From positions 164,148 through 228,147 of the forward strand of contig CAJTYG010000002.1 of assembly GCA_910584155.1 (NCBI GenBank): DNA of 64,000 nucleotides. The letters are read 5' to 3'. The translations under genes and the position numbers were made by a program. The notes under the pieces are model-generated. The model was not told the origin of the DNA. It did not search any database and was given only the letters and a program-made list of their open reading frames with translations. This document shows positions 53,332 through 62,244 of this stretch, piece after piece (the stretch's first letter is position 1; each line of letters opens with the position of its first letter). The DNA comes from an uncultured Christensenella sp. (GTDB lineage Bacteria > Bacillota > Clostridia > Christensenellales > CAG-917).

Positions 53332-54197
53332 AAAAAAGAATTTTTACTGCATTTATTGCCTTAATACTTATTGGTATTATTGTCTGTTCAAGCGTGTTAA
53401 TAGTATTGCCAAATAATATTGCCGAGGCAAAAACCCAAATTGAAATTTATTTGTTTATTGAGGACATTTTTCATCCTTTGCCAGAAGCTTATGCAATAGT
53501 ATCAAATACGAAAGTCGGTTTATATGTAAATCCATATAAATTAAATGACGGTAGCATGTATATATATGTAATGTCAATAGACAATAAAGTCGTTTATGAA
53601 GTCAAGGACAATATTACATATTTCCCAGTTATAGACGGTGTTACTTATACAATAAGTATTTTCAGTAAAACGGCATTGCTTGAATTGCCTGTGAAGTATA
53701 TCACATATGATTTACAAAAACCATATATCACCGCCGAAACCGAGAACGAAATTATATATAGCAATATGACGGTTATAGGCTCGCCGATTACGATTAAAGG
53801 ATGTGATAAATTAACCGGCATCACTTTGTTTATGTCCAAAGATGGTGCGCCAACACGACAATGTAATGGCGTAACATATGAAATAACGGAAGACGGCATA
53901 TACAATTTTTATGCAATCGACTATGCAGGAAACTACTCAGAAAATTTTACAATCACTTATTATAAGCAGGAACCTGTAAAAGAGCCTGATGAGCCAGTAG
54001 AACCTGACCCGCCCATCACACCGACAAATCCAATCACCCCCGAAGTACCTATTATGGACAGCGAGAATACCACATCGCAAGACGGCGGAATTATTGCAAT
54101 AGTAGTCATTGTTTCAATAGTGATTGTTGGCATAGTGGCAGTTATTATTTATAGAAAAATAAAAGCCAAATCTACTCGCTTTGAAGAAGATGAGTAG
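53328..54197 (+). CDS. Surface protein of the transfer operon
   Basis: 289 residues. Signal peptide at 1-35, a beta-sandwich ectodomain (GVTYEITEDGIYNFYAIDY then AGNYSENFTITYY), a Pro/Glu-rich stalk (EPDEPVEPDPPITPTNP), a transmembrane helix near 256-275 and a cytoplasmic tail. No enzymatic motif. The layout resembles the large surface protein at 43278. It may contact recipient cells or be part of the conjugation apparatus. Overlap with virD4 is 4 bases (ATGA). Confidence 0.6.
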   Translation: MKKRIFTAFIALILIGIIVCSSVLIVLPNNIAEAKTQIEIYLFIEDIFHPLPEAYAIVSNTKVGLYVNPYKLNDGSMYIYVMSIDNKVVYEVKDNITYFPVIDGVTYTISIFSKTALLELPVKYITYDLQKPYITAETENEIIYSNMTVIGSPITIKGCDKLTGITLFMSKDGAPTRQCNGVTYEITEDGIYNFYAIDYAGNYSENFTITYYKQEPVKEPDEPVEPDPPITPTNPITPEVPIMDSENTTSQDGGIIAIVVIVSIVIVGIVAVIIYRKIKAKSTRFEEDE

Positions 54198-54252
54198 ACA
54201 TTTAACTGACTCAAAACAAGCTATTTTTATACTATTTTTAGAAACAGGATAA

Positions 54253-54320
54253 GCGGTGACTCACATTGGTGAGCCGCCGCCCTTTTAGGCAAGCGGGATA
54301 CCCGCTTCCTTTATTTTTGA
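54253..54320 (+). promoter_or_regulatory. Hairpin pair before the pilin gene
   Basis: Two hairpins: GCGG-TGA-CTCAC with GTGAG-C-CGC (54253-54280) and AAGCGGG/CCCGCTT (54291-54307), the latter followed by CCTTTATTTTT. It may be an internal terminator or an mRNA-stability site separating the pilin from upstream genes. Confidence 0.55.
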
Positions 54321-54335
54321 TAAGGAGTAAACACA

Positions 54336-54626
54336 ATGATTAAATCACTTTTATTAGCGATTGATTTTACGCCAATCGTTAGCCCTATTATTGACGTGCT
54401 AAACGCCATTCTTTGGCCTATGATTGCCGTTGTGGGTGCAGCAGGAACAATCTATTGTGTCATACTCGGTGTGCGAATTGCAAAAGCAGATGACCAAGCT
54501 GTAAGAGAAAAAGCCAAGCGTGATTTGCTCGGAGCAATAATAGGCTTTGTACTTATTTTTGTTTTGATAATAGCTCTAAAACTTGCAATGCCTATATTGC
54601 AAGATTGGGTTAAAACTCAAATATAG
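54336..54626 (+). CDS. TrbC/VirB2-like T4SS pilin
   Basis: 96 residues with two hydrophobic helices (about 18-45 and 68-88) separated by a charged loop (AKADDQAVREKAKRDLLGAI). This is the pattern of pilin-like small proteins in Firmicute T4SS loci. AAGGAG ribosome site. Start of the VirB2-B6-B4 run. Confidence 0.8.
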   Translation: MIKSLLLAIDFTPIVSPIIDVLNAILWPMIAVVGAAGTIYCVILGVRIAKADDQAVREKAKRDLLGAIIGFVLIFVLIIALKLAMPILQDWVKTQI

Positions 54627-54633
54627 GTGGCAT

Positions 54634-56082
54634 ATGGACTGGTTATTTGGTTGGTTTTTCAAACTGCTCTATACCTTGCAAAAAAGTATTTGCTATTTAC
54701 TTGATTTTGTAAAAGACGCTTTTAACAAAATTGTTGGAATAGAAAGTGTGAGTATAGACGGACAATCCCAAGACATATTGTCATATTTAACTGAATCCAA
54801 AGCGGTCAAGACAGCTTTCTTTGGAGTGCTGATCGTTGGCGTAATTTTGGTTGTTGTTTTTACCATAGTTGCAATAATTAAAAGTGAGACACAGGAATTT
54901 GACGGCAAAAAGGCGTCAAAAGGTCATATTCTTACAAAATCAGGTCATGCACTGCTAATTTTCCTTGTTATACCTTTTGTGTTATTGTCGGCAATAATAC
55001 TTACAAATGTCGTTATGCAATCTATAAACGGAGCGATGAACGGCGCTTTGTCAACAGGCAGCACACACTCGTCAATAGGCGGACAAATACTTGTTACAAG
55101 CGGTTATGATGCTTATATCGGACCTGCCGGGCAACGAGCGATTATTGAAGGCAAATTTATAACCGGTCAGCTTGATTACAACAATATCGGCGTTGTTCAA
55201 AAATATTATAATCTAAGCGATATAAACTTCTTTGTTGGTATTTTGGGCAGCTTGATAATCCTTGTTATGTTTTCCATATCTGCACTAACACTGATACAAC
55301 GTATATTTGACGTGTTGTTTTTGTATATAACTTCGCCTGCGATTATTTCAACAATGCCTCTTGATGACGGTGAAAAATATAGACGTTGGTTGCAGCTTTT
55401 GATTGCAAAACTCATTTGCGGTTATGCAATTATTCTTTCAATGAATCTGTTTTTTATGATAATTCCGCTTATCAATCGTATAAGCTTTTTCAATCACTCT
55501 TTCAAAGACGGAATTGTAAAATTATTGTTTGTTATTGCAGGGGCGTTTGCTACAACAAAGTCAAATTTCCTTATTGCTAATCTTATCGGAGATGTCAGCT
55601 CGGCAGAAGCAGGACAACAACTTTTTGCAAGCATGCGGACAGGCGGTCATTTCATTAGAGGAGCAGGACGAGCGATTGCAAACGGTGCCGGTTTCTTGTT
55701 TGGCGGATCTGATTATTTACGCAACAAAAAGAAAGGTGCAAGCACACTTGACAATATTTCCGCATCCATACACAGTCAGAGGAATCAAAACACAACCATA
55801 AAAAATGGGAATCGAACAAAAGCTCAAAAAGCAGGAGCAGTAACAAGAGCAATAACTATGCCTGCAGGCGTACTGAAAGACATCGCACAAGGTGGGATAA
55901 CTACTGCCGGGAAGAATATCAAGCACCGCATTGACAACGTAGCACATGGCACGACTTACACTAACCGTGCGGACTATTATCAGTCATCCGAAATAACAAA
56001 AGGCAAGGAATCAGAAAATTCAAAACAAGGAGACAGATCCAATGCAGAGAACACTACCAAGAGAAAGCAAGATAAGGATTAG
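54634..56082 (+). CDS. VirB6/TrbL-like multi-pass membrane protein
   Basis: 482 residues from the ATG at 54634 (GGTGG just upstream); the open frame extends 17 codons into the pilin gene. Six or so hydrophobic segments are visible in the first 330 residues (e.g. TAFFGVLIVGVILVVVFTIV and LIFLVIPFVLLSAIILTNVV). The last 130 residues are hydrophilic and rich in Thr, Lys and Gln. This matches the inner-membrane channel protein of Gram-positive conjugation systems (Mbov_0396-like). It overlaps virB4 by 41 bases. Confidence 0.8.
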   Translation: MDWLFGWFFKLLYTLQKSICYLLDFVKDAFNKIVGIESVSIDGQSQDILSYLTESKAVKTAFFGVLIVGVILVVVFTIVAIIKSETQEFDGKKASKGHILTKSGHALLIFLVIPFVLLSAIILTNVVMQSINGAMNGALSTGSTHSSIGGQILVTSGYDAYIGPAGQRAIIEGKFITGQLDYNNIGVVQKYYNLSDINFFVGILGSLIILVMFSISALTLIQRIFDVLFLYITSPAIISTMPLDDGEKYRRWLQLLIAKLICGYAIILSMNLFFMIIPLINRISFFNHSFKDGIVKLLFVIAGAFATTKSNFLIANLIGDVSSAEAGQQLFASMRTGGHFIRGAGRAIANGAGFLFGGSDYLRNKKKGASTLDNISASIHSQRNQNTTIKNGNRTKAQKAGAVTRAITMPAGVLKDIAQGGITTAGKNIKHRIDNVAHGTTYTNRADYYQSSEITKGKESENSKQGDRSNAENTTKRKQDKD

Positions 56083-58543
56083 CTTTTGGCGTGGAATAAC
56101 CGTACCCGACTTATTATTAGGTCTATTTGGGCTTTTGCTATTTGCGATAATCGTATCCGGCGGTGGCACAACAAAAATCGTATTTGGCATTTTCTTTATG
56201 TGCCTATACTCTGCTCTGTTTTTCAATGTCGGTGGCGAGCGTGGATACTACTTGCTATTTTGTACCATAAGGCATTTTGTGAGCAACAATGTATTCACAA
56301 AGAAAAGCAAACCGAAGTCGAATATCGAAGTGTTAAACGGCATTAAGAAAAAGCAGGATAATATCGTCTATTGTAAAGACGGCACTGCTATTGGTGCGAT
56401 AATGTTGCAGCCTATTGAGTTTAGACTGCTCAGCGAAGATAAGCAAAATTACTTTATAGACGATTTACTTGCGGGAGCTTTACGATCGATACCCAAAAAC
56501 TTTGAAATAAGCTTTTATAAACAAGAAGCACCGCTCGATATGACACCTCATATTCAAAGTGAATTTAATCGAATGGGTAATATACTTTCACTTGGCGAAT
56601 GCGGAGACCTTACAAATAATGAAATGTTATCGAGATATGAAATATCAAAAAACGTATCAAATATTCTTGAACAGATTAACAATGATAATCCAAAACGCAA
56701 TGCATATTATCTTTTAATAAAAGGCGGTACAAAACGCATAGCATCCGTCATTGAAGATTTAGCCGCAAGGCTTACGAGCGGAGGCATTATTGCTACGACT
56801 TGCGAGCCGCCTTGCAGAGTGATAGACAAGCAAGTTAAATTCAACTATAAGACTACAACCTTAGATAAACGAACTTTATCTCAATTTGTAATAACAAAAT
56901 TTCCACTAAATGTACATAATGCTTGGGGCAAGGATATTTTTGATATTCCCAATACAGAAGTTATACTACGCTTAAAAGCAGTAGCGAAGGACAAAGCCAC
57001 AAAACGTATTGATACTGCCATTATGGAAATCGCAGGAAAGAGACGTAACAAGGCAAGCAAGATTGTTGACGCAGAAACGCACCTTGCAACTTTGGAAGAA
57101 TTGCTTGTAAGTCTACAAAACGACAATGAAGTTTTGTTTGATTCAACTTTGATAATCACTGCTACCGATGACGCCGCAGCGAATGAAACAAAACGCACTT
57201 TGCTCGAAAACGGTTTCTCATTCAATCGTCTGCCTGCAAGACAAAAAGAAGTGTTTTTAAGCAGTGATTTTGCACACCCCAATAGTGTCAAGTTTTCAAC
57301 AGGTTTGACTGCAAGCAATATATCGGCAATGTTTCCTTTTATATCTAATGAGCATATTGATGACAGCGGCTTACTACTTGGCGAAAATGATTTGCCCGTG
57401 TTTTTCAACGCATGGAAACGCAATGAAGAATTTGTAAATTCCAACATACTTATTCTTGGTAAAACAGGCAGCGGTAAGTCATATACAACAAAGTCATTGC
57501 TTACAGGGCTTGCTACTGAAAATACAAGAATTTTTGTGTTTGACCCCGACGGCGAATATTCTGACATATCACAAAACCTTGCAGGAAAATCGCTTGACGT
57601 TGCGTCAAATATTCACGGCATTATCAACCCTTTACAGATTATGCAATCACTTGGCGATGACGGCGAACAGCGAAATGACTATCACGCACACTTGCAGTTT
57701 TTGGAAGAATTTTTTAAGACGGTATTGCCCGGCATTGACAGTGATAACTTAGAACGATTAAACAACCTTGTTGCCGAGCTATATCAGTCTATTGGAATTG
57801 ACGAAAGCACCGACATTTCACAAAAGCACTGTTGCGATTTCCCTTCCTTTGACGACTTAGGCGATTACATAAAATCACGTCTTGAAAACAACTCAAAACT
57901 TGAAAAAGTTTACACATATATCACTAAGTTTTTAAGCGGCGGCAGGTACTCAAATATTTGGAACGGACACACTAATTTATCCGCAAATGAACAATTTATC
58001 TCATTCAATTTCCAAACACTTTTTGCAAGTAAAAATACTGTCATTGCCAATGGTCAAATGCTGCTTATTACAAAGTGGTTGGAAAACGAAATTATAAATA
58101 ATCGGCAATTAAACTATGCAAAAGGTAAAGATAAACATATCGTTATCGCAATAGATGAGGCACACCTATTTATTGACGACAAACGCCCTGTTGCACTTGA
58201 TTTTATGTATCAGCTTGCAAAAAGAATCCGCAAGTATAACGGTATGTTGATAGTCATTACACAATCCGTAAAGGACCTTACTGGTACACCCGAAATTGGA
58301 CGAAAAAGCGAGGCTATTATTGCAGCGTCGCAATATTCTATGATATTTAATTTACCGCCGAATGATATGACGGACCTATGCAATCTTTACAGTAAAGCAG
58401 GACGAATAAACGAGGTCGAGCAATACTGCATTTCTCACAATCCACGTGGCGTGGCTTTCTTCATTTCATCGCCAGAAAAGCGAACAAATTTCAAGATTAT
58501 AGCCACTCCCGCTATTCATAAAATTATCACTAATAAGGAGTAA
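56042..58543 (+). CDS. virB4: VirB4-type T4SS ATPase with N-terminal VirB3-like membrane part
   Basis: 833 residues. Residues 15-75 contain two membrane helices (DLLLGLFGLLLFAIIV, TTKIVFGIFFMCLYSALFF), typical of a VirB3/PrgI-like part fused to VirB4. The ATPase has Walker A LGKTGSGKSYTTKS near 475, Walker B IVIAIDEAHLFI near 703 and VITQSVKDLTG. It powers assembly and transfer. The ATG has AAGGAG and lies inside the end of the virB6-like gene. Confidence 0.93.
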   Translation: MQRTLPRESKIRISFWRGITVPDLLLGLFGLLLFAIIVSGGGTTKIVFGIFFMCLYSALFFNVGGERGYYLLFCTIRHFVSNNVFTKKSKPKSNIEVLNGIKKKQDNIVYCKDGTAIGAIMLQPIEFRLLSEDKQNYFIDDLLAGALRSIPKNFEISFYKQEAPLDMTPHIQSEFNRMGNILSLGECGDLTNNEMLSRYEISKNVSNILEQINNDNPKRNAYYLLIKGGTKRIASVIEDLAARLTSGGIIATTCEPPCRVIDKQVKFNYKTTTLDKRTLSQFVITKFPLNVHNAWGKDIFDIPNTEVILRLKAVAKDKATKRIDTAIMEIAGKRRNKASKIVDAETHLATLEELLVSLQNDNEVLFDSTLIITATDDAAANETKRTLLENGFSFNRLPARQKEVFLSSDFAHPNSVKFSTGLTASNISAMFPFISNEHIDDSGLLLGENDLPVFFNAWKRNEEFVNSNILILGKTGSGKSYTTKSLLTGLATENTRIFVFDPDGEYSDISQNLAGKSLDVASNIHGIINPLQIMQSLGDDGEQRNDYHAHLQFLEEFFKTVLPGIDSDNLERLNNLVAELYQSIGIDESTDISQKHCCDFPSFDDLGDYIKSRLENNSKLEKVYTYITKFLSGGRYSNIWNGHTNLSANEQFISFNFQTLFASKNTVIANGQMLLITKWLENEIINNRQLNYAKGKDKHIVIAIDEAHLFIDDKRPVALDFMYQLAKRIRKYNGMLIVITQSVKDLTGTPEIGRKSEAIIAASQYSMIFNLPPNDMTDLCNLYSKAGRINEVEQYCISHNPRGVAFFISSPEKRTNFKIIATPAIHKIITNKE

Positions 58544-58545
58544 AA

Positions 58546-58905
58546 ATGAAAATTAAAGCAATTATAAAACAACCATTTTCAAGACCATACGTCGCAGAAA
58601 TAGAAAACTCATTGGAAAGCTATCAAAAGATTGTAGGTGGACGAATTGAGTGCATTGATATTCCAAATACAGAAAACATAGATATTATTCTTAACGAGGA
58701 AGGCAAGCTCGACAATTTAGCACCTAACGTATTTTTGCCAGAATATGAAGATTGCGTTATGGGACCGATTGTAGTCGTAGGAGTTAACCCAAGACAAGGA
58801 AGACATATTGGCTTAAACAACAAGCAGATTTCAGACGCAATGAACTATCTAAATAATAATCATGTGAAAAGTATCGAGCAATTTGAAAGGAGATTTTGTT
58901 TATGA
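58546..58905 (+). CDS. DUF3846 domain protein
   Basis: 119 residues; starts 2 bases after virB4 with AAGGAG. The conserved pattern IVGGRIECIDI and LNEEGKLDNLAPN then GPIVVVGVNPRQG marks DUF3846, a family common on Firmicute plasmids and conjugative elements. Function unknown; co-transcribed with transfer genes. Confidence 0.75.
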   Translation: MKIKAIIKQPFSRPYVAEIENSLESYQKIVGGRIECIDIPNTENIDIILNEEGKLDNLAPNVFLPEYEDCVMGPIVVVGVNPRQGRHIGLNNKQISDAMNYLNNNHVKSIEQFERRFCL

Positions 58906-59390
58906 GTACGAGAAGTTATATTTGTATAGAACAAGAGGACGGCTCGCTTAAAGGTATTTACTGCCACCATGACGGATACATTGAATACAACGGCGAAATG
59001 CTAATAACAAATTATGCCGACAGAGAAAAAGTCGAGAAACTTATTTCACTCGGCGATCTATCGACTTTGCAAAAGAATATCGAGCCAAACCCTAAACTGC
59101 CTCATTCATTTGAATACGATAAACGTCAAAAAGGCGTATGTATATTCTACGGTCGTGACAGAGGCGAAACAGGCACGGAAGCCCGCAATATTACATATGA
59201 AAGAGCCAAAGAAAGTTGGTGCGAATATATGTATGTTTTCAGACGTGATAACGAATGGTATTACACTGACCTTTATGGCGATGAACCACATTGGAAGCTT
59301 GTTAGACGAGACTTAGAACAAAAGTATAAACGCTGTGAGATAGAAGACGGTTGCATTAAAATCACTAAGCGATTTGACAATGAAATGTAA
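58902..59390 (+). CDS. Small element-associated protein of unknown function
   Basis: 162 residues. The start MSTRSYICIEQEDGSLKGIY and HHDGYIEYNGEMLITNYADR are a recurrent N-terminal pattern I know from Firmicute mobile elements. No catalytic motif recognised. AAGGAG is 8 bases before the ATG at 58902; another start two codons earlier is possible. It overlaps DUF3846 by 4 bases. Confidence 0.6.
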   Translation: MSTRSYICIEQEDGSLKGIYCHHDGYIEYNGEMLITNYADREKVEKLISLGDLSTLQKNIEPNPKLPHSFEYDKRQKGVCIFYGRDRGETGTEARNITYERAKESWCEYMYVFRRDNEWYYTDLYGDEPHWKLVRRDLEQKYKRCEIEDGCIKITKRFDNEM

Positions 59391-59394
59391 GCCT

Positions 59395-59502
59395 ATGAAA
59401 GAGATAAATAAACTTTGCAATCGCTGCATACAACCATGCAAGCAAAATAATAAGACAATTATAATTTACTGCCCGAACTATAAGCGAAAACCACATGCTT
59501 AA
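59395..59502 (+). CDS. 35-residue Cys-rich peptide
   Basis: ATG at 59395, stop at 59502. Sequence starts MKEINKLCNRCIQPCKQNNK and contains CxxC, a third Cys 4 residues on, and YCPNY: a small zinc-binding pattern. It starts 4 bases after the previous stop and its end overlaps the methyltransferase start, so it fits a coupled operon, but its ribosome site is weak. Similar tiny Cys-rich proteins occur in other conjugative elements. Confidence 0.55.
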   Translation: MKEINKLCNRCIQPCKQNNKTIIIYCPNYKRKPHA

Positions 59503-60538
59503 TGTTGCGACCGTATGCACAGGAATAGGAGCCCCTGAAAAAGCCTTACGCAATCTTGGAATTTCATACAAACTTATATTTTTTAGCGAAATAGACAATC
59601 CTACCATAAAATCATATTGTGCTATACATAAAGAAAGCGAAAGCAAAAACATAGGAGATCTAAAAAACTTTTACAATTATAAATTCAATGAGCAAATAGA
59701 CCTGCTTGTGGGTGGAACTCCATGTCAAGATTTCAGTGTTGCCGGACAAGGAGCAGGCGGCGACCAAGATAGCGGAACACGCTCAAGCTTAATGTGGGAC
59801 TATCTTTCAATGGTAGAGTTGTTAAAGCCAAAAGTAGTCGTTTGGGAAAATGTGTCAGCAGTCATAAATAACAAGCATTATCACAATTACAAGAAGTTTT
59901 ATTTTAAGCTTATGTCGCTTGGTTATCGAATTGACGCACACGTTCATAATGCAAAATATTTTAACGTGCCACAAAACCGAGAGCGAATGTTCTTAATTGC
60001 ACAACGCAAGGATTGCTATGTGCCGTTTGAACACCCGATGGGCTATGATTCAGGTATCCGATTAAAACACATTATGGACGATTTGCCTTTACGTAATAGA
60101 CTACCCCGATTTAAGCCGATAATAGATATTAAGAACTCGAAGCACCGCATAATCAAATGCGGTGTTTCTATTGATAACAGCTATAAAAACGGAAATATGT
60201 TGATTTCTGCTGACGGCATTTCGGACTGCTTAACGACAAAAGAAGGTAATTGGATTCTATGTAACAACGGGATTCGCAAACTTACGGCAAAAGAACGATT
60301 TTTAGTTATGGGCTTTGACGTTCAAGACTATGAGGCTTGTAAAAACGCAAGGGTCAGCACGGGAGCAATGATAGCTCAAACGGGCAACAGCATTGTTGTA
60401 ACTGTGCTAATGGCTATATTCGGGCAACTTTATAAAGTAGATTGGAAAAGAAAAGTCTACAAAGACAGATACAAAACACAAAATGAGCTTTTGGCAGAAT
60501 TGCCAATATTCAAAAGGACAATAAGTGAAAATCAATGA
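59495..60538 (+). CDS. DNA cytosine-5 methyltransferase
   Basis: 347 residues. AdoMet-binding FxGxG-like motif I is VCTGIGAPEKALRNLG; the catalytic Cys is in VGGTPCQDFSVAG; ENV motif VVWENVSAVI; QNRER motif VPQNRERMFLIA and GNSIVV at the C-terminus. No restriction partner is adjacent, so it may be an orphan that protects the element from host systems. Overlaps the Cys-rich peptide by 8 bases and the next gene by 14. Confidence 0.92.
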   Translation: MLNVATVCTGIGAPEKALRNLGISYKLIFFSEIDNPTIKSYCAIHKESESKNIGDLKNFYNYKFNEQIDLLVGGTPCQDFSVAGQGAGGDQDSGTRSSLMWDYLSMVELLKPKVVVWENVSAVINNKHYHNYKKFYFKLMSLGYRIDAHVHNAKYFNVPQNRERMFLIAQRKDCYVPFEHPMGYDSGIRLKHIMDDLPLRNRLPRFKPIIDIKNSKHRIIKCGVSIDNSYKNGNMLISADGISDCLTTKEGNWILCNNGIRKLTAKERFLVMGFDVQDYEACKNARVSTGAMIAQTGNSIVVTVLMAIFGQLYKVDWKRKVYKDRYKTQNELLAELPIFKRTISENQ

Positions 60539-61223
60539 AATATACAACATGGACTGCACACAAGGTCTATTAGAGCTTATAAGCACAAATCAAAAAGCCG
60601 ATTTGATAGTGACAGATCCGCCGTATTTAATTAAAAGTATCCACAGCGGCTATAAAAATGAGTTAGAAAAATCTATAAGAAATTATAATAATGAGCTTAT
60701 TGATAATGGACTTACGAGTGGTGTGTCAAATGAACTTTTCAAATTGCTATGGGACTGTGTACATAAACCAAACTTTTATTTCTTTTGCAACCGTGCTCAA
60801 ATACAACAATATTTAGATTTTTTTGTTACAAAGAATAAATGCTCTTGGGAAATGCTGATTTGGCACAAGACAAATGTACCACCTCTATATAGCAATAAAT
60901 ATCTTTGCGATAAAGAATATATAATGCACTTTCGCAAGGGGGCATCGTGTCATCCGTCCACATATCAAAAGGCTAAAACCGTATTTGTTGGGACTACCAA
61001 TAAAAAAGATAAACTGCTTTATGGACACCCGACGATCAAGCCTATTGAAATAATAAAAACGCTTATAGAAAACAGCTCCTATGAAGGCGATCTTGTGCTT
61101 GACCCTTTTATGGGAAGCGGAACAACGGCGGTTGCCGCCAAACAATTAAAACGAAACTTTATAGGTTTTGAAATCAATAAACAATTTTATAAAGCGAGCC
61201 GAAAAAGGCTCGCTTCTAATTAG
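60525..61223 (+). CDS. Site-specific DNA methyltransferase (adenine or N4-cytosine)
   Basis: 232 residues. Motif IV is TDPPYLIKS and motif I is LDPFMGSGTTAVAAKQL, in the beta-class order (IV before I). DPPY rather than SPPY favours adenine as target. Follows the cytosine methyltransferase with a 14-base overlap, so the two act as one unit. The 20-residue loop between (NYNNELIDNGLTSGV) may hold part of the target recognition. Confidence 0.85.
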   Translation: MKINEIYNMDCTQGLLELISTNQKADLIVTDPPYLIKSIHSGYKNELEKSIRNYNNELIDNGLTSGVSNELFKLLWDCVHKPNFYFFCNRAQIQQYLDFFVTKNKCSWEMLIWHKTNVPPLYSNKYLCDKEYIMHFRKGASCHPSTYQKAKTVFVGTTNKKDKLLYGHPTIKPIEIIKTLIENSSYEGDLVLDPFMGSGTTAVAAKQLKRNFIGFEINKQFYKASRKRLASN

Positions 61224-61231
61224 GAGTAAAT

Positions 61232-62026
61232 ATGCCAAACTGGGTAAAAAATAGAATAACATTCACTGGGAAAAACGCAAAAGCAATTGTAAATTCATTG
61301 TTATCGCCTGATGACTTAGAGCCAAACAGAAAAATGTTTGACTTTAATAAAATAATCCCTATGCCAAAAAGCTTAGAGATTGAATCAGGCTCGGTAACAA
61401 ACACTTGTATTGAGTTATATATGACATCGATCAATCCAACTGTGGATTATTACGGAAAAGATAAAATAGAAATAGATAGATTCCTAAAAATCAAAACTGC
61501 ACTTAACTCGCAAAGGTTTTACGGCGAATACAATGTGCAATTGTCAAAATCCGAGCTAAAAACAGTACTAACCAATGTTTCAAAGCTTTTTAATCAGGCA
61601 GATGCCGAGCAAATTGCATTAGAAAAAGGCAAAGTTGCGGTAGATAATATTGAGGCATACGGATACAAAGATTGGTATGACTGGTCCATTGCAAATTGGG
61701 GTACTAAGTGGAATGCGTGTGACACTACAATAAAAGGACGTATAGTTGAATTTGATACGGCGTGGTCGCCTGTGCCTGATATAATTCAAAAGCTGTCAAA
61801 GATGTACCCAGATTTGGAATTAGATTATAAATTTGCAGAAGAACAAATCGGTTATTTGACGGGACATTACACATTCAAAAACGGACAAGTAAGTGGCGTT
61901 CAATTCGAGAATTTCAGCCCGCAAGCATATGAAACAAGTTTTGAACTTTGGGGCGGCCGAGAGTATTATCAATTTGATGAAAAGACGAAAAATTACAATT
62001 ATATCGAAAACGGAATTGAAATATAA
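61232..62026 (+). CDS. YubB-like ferredoxin-fold protein
   Basis: 264 residues. PNWVKNRITFTGKNAKAIVN at the start and the WSIANWGTKWNACDTTIKGR then FDTAWSPVPDIIQKLSKMYP in the centre are characteristic of the YubB ferredoxin-like/DUF1281 group, frequent on plasmids. Function unknown. TAGGAG ribosome site; 8 bases after the methyltransferase. Confidence 0.75.
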   Translation: MPNWVKNRITFTGKNAKAIVNSLLSPDDLEPNRKMFDFNKIIPMPKSLEIESGSVTNTCIELYMTSINPTVDYYGKDKIEIDRFLKIKTALNSQRFYGEYNVQLSKSELKTVLTNVSKLFNQADAEQIALEKGKVAVDNIEAYGYKDWYDWSIANWGTKWNACDTTIKGRIVEFDTAWSPVPDIIQKLSKMYPDLELDYKFAEEQIGYLTGHYTFKNGQVSGVQFENFSPQAYETSFELWGGREYYQFDEKTKNYNYIENGIEI

Positions 62027-62066
62027 AAGTGAGTCAATACGACTCATTTTTATTTAGGAGAGTATT

Positions 62067-62243
62067 TTGAAAAATCTAAATGATTATAAAGACATGCTTA
62101 CAATCAAAGACTTGTGCGAATTGCTTGAAATAAGCAGATACACTGCTTACAAGTTTATTCGCAATAACAAAATTAAATATGTAGAAATCGGCAATAAATT
62201 TCTCATTTCAAAATCTTCACTAAGCAAGTTTTTAGGGGTGTAA
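62067..62243 (+). CDS. Excisionase-like MerR/HTH_17 protein
   Basis: 58 residues, starting with TTG at 62067, served by TAGGAG; an internal ATG at 62094 is a shorter alternative. LTIKDLCELLEISRYTAYKF and IRNNKIKYVEIGNKFLISKS are the classic excisionase HTH pattern (recognition helix then a conserved strand). It lies 1 base before the integrase and probably steers excision. Confidence 0.85.
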   Translation: MKNLNDYKDMLTIKDLCELLEISRYTAYKFIRNNKIKYVEIGNKFLISKSSLSKFLGV

Positions 62244-62244
62244 A

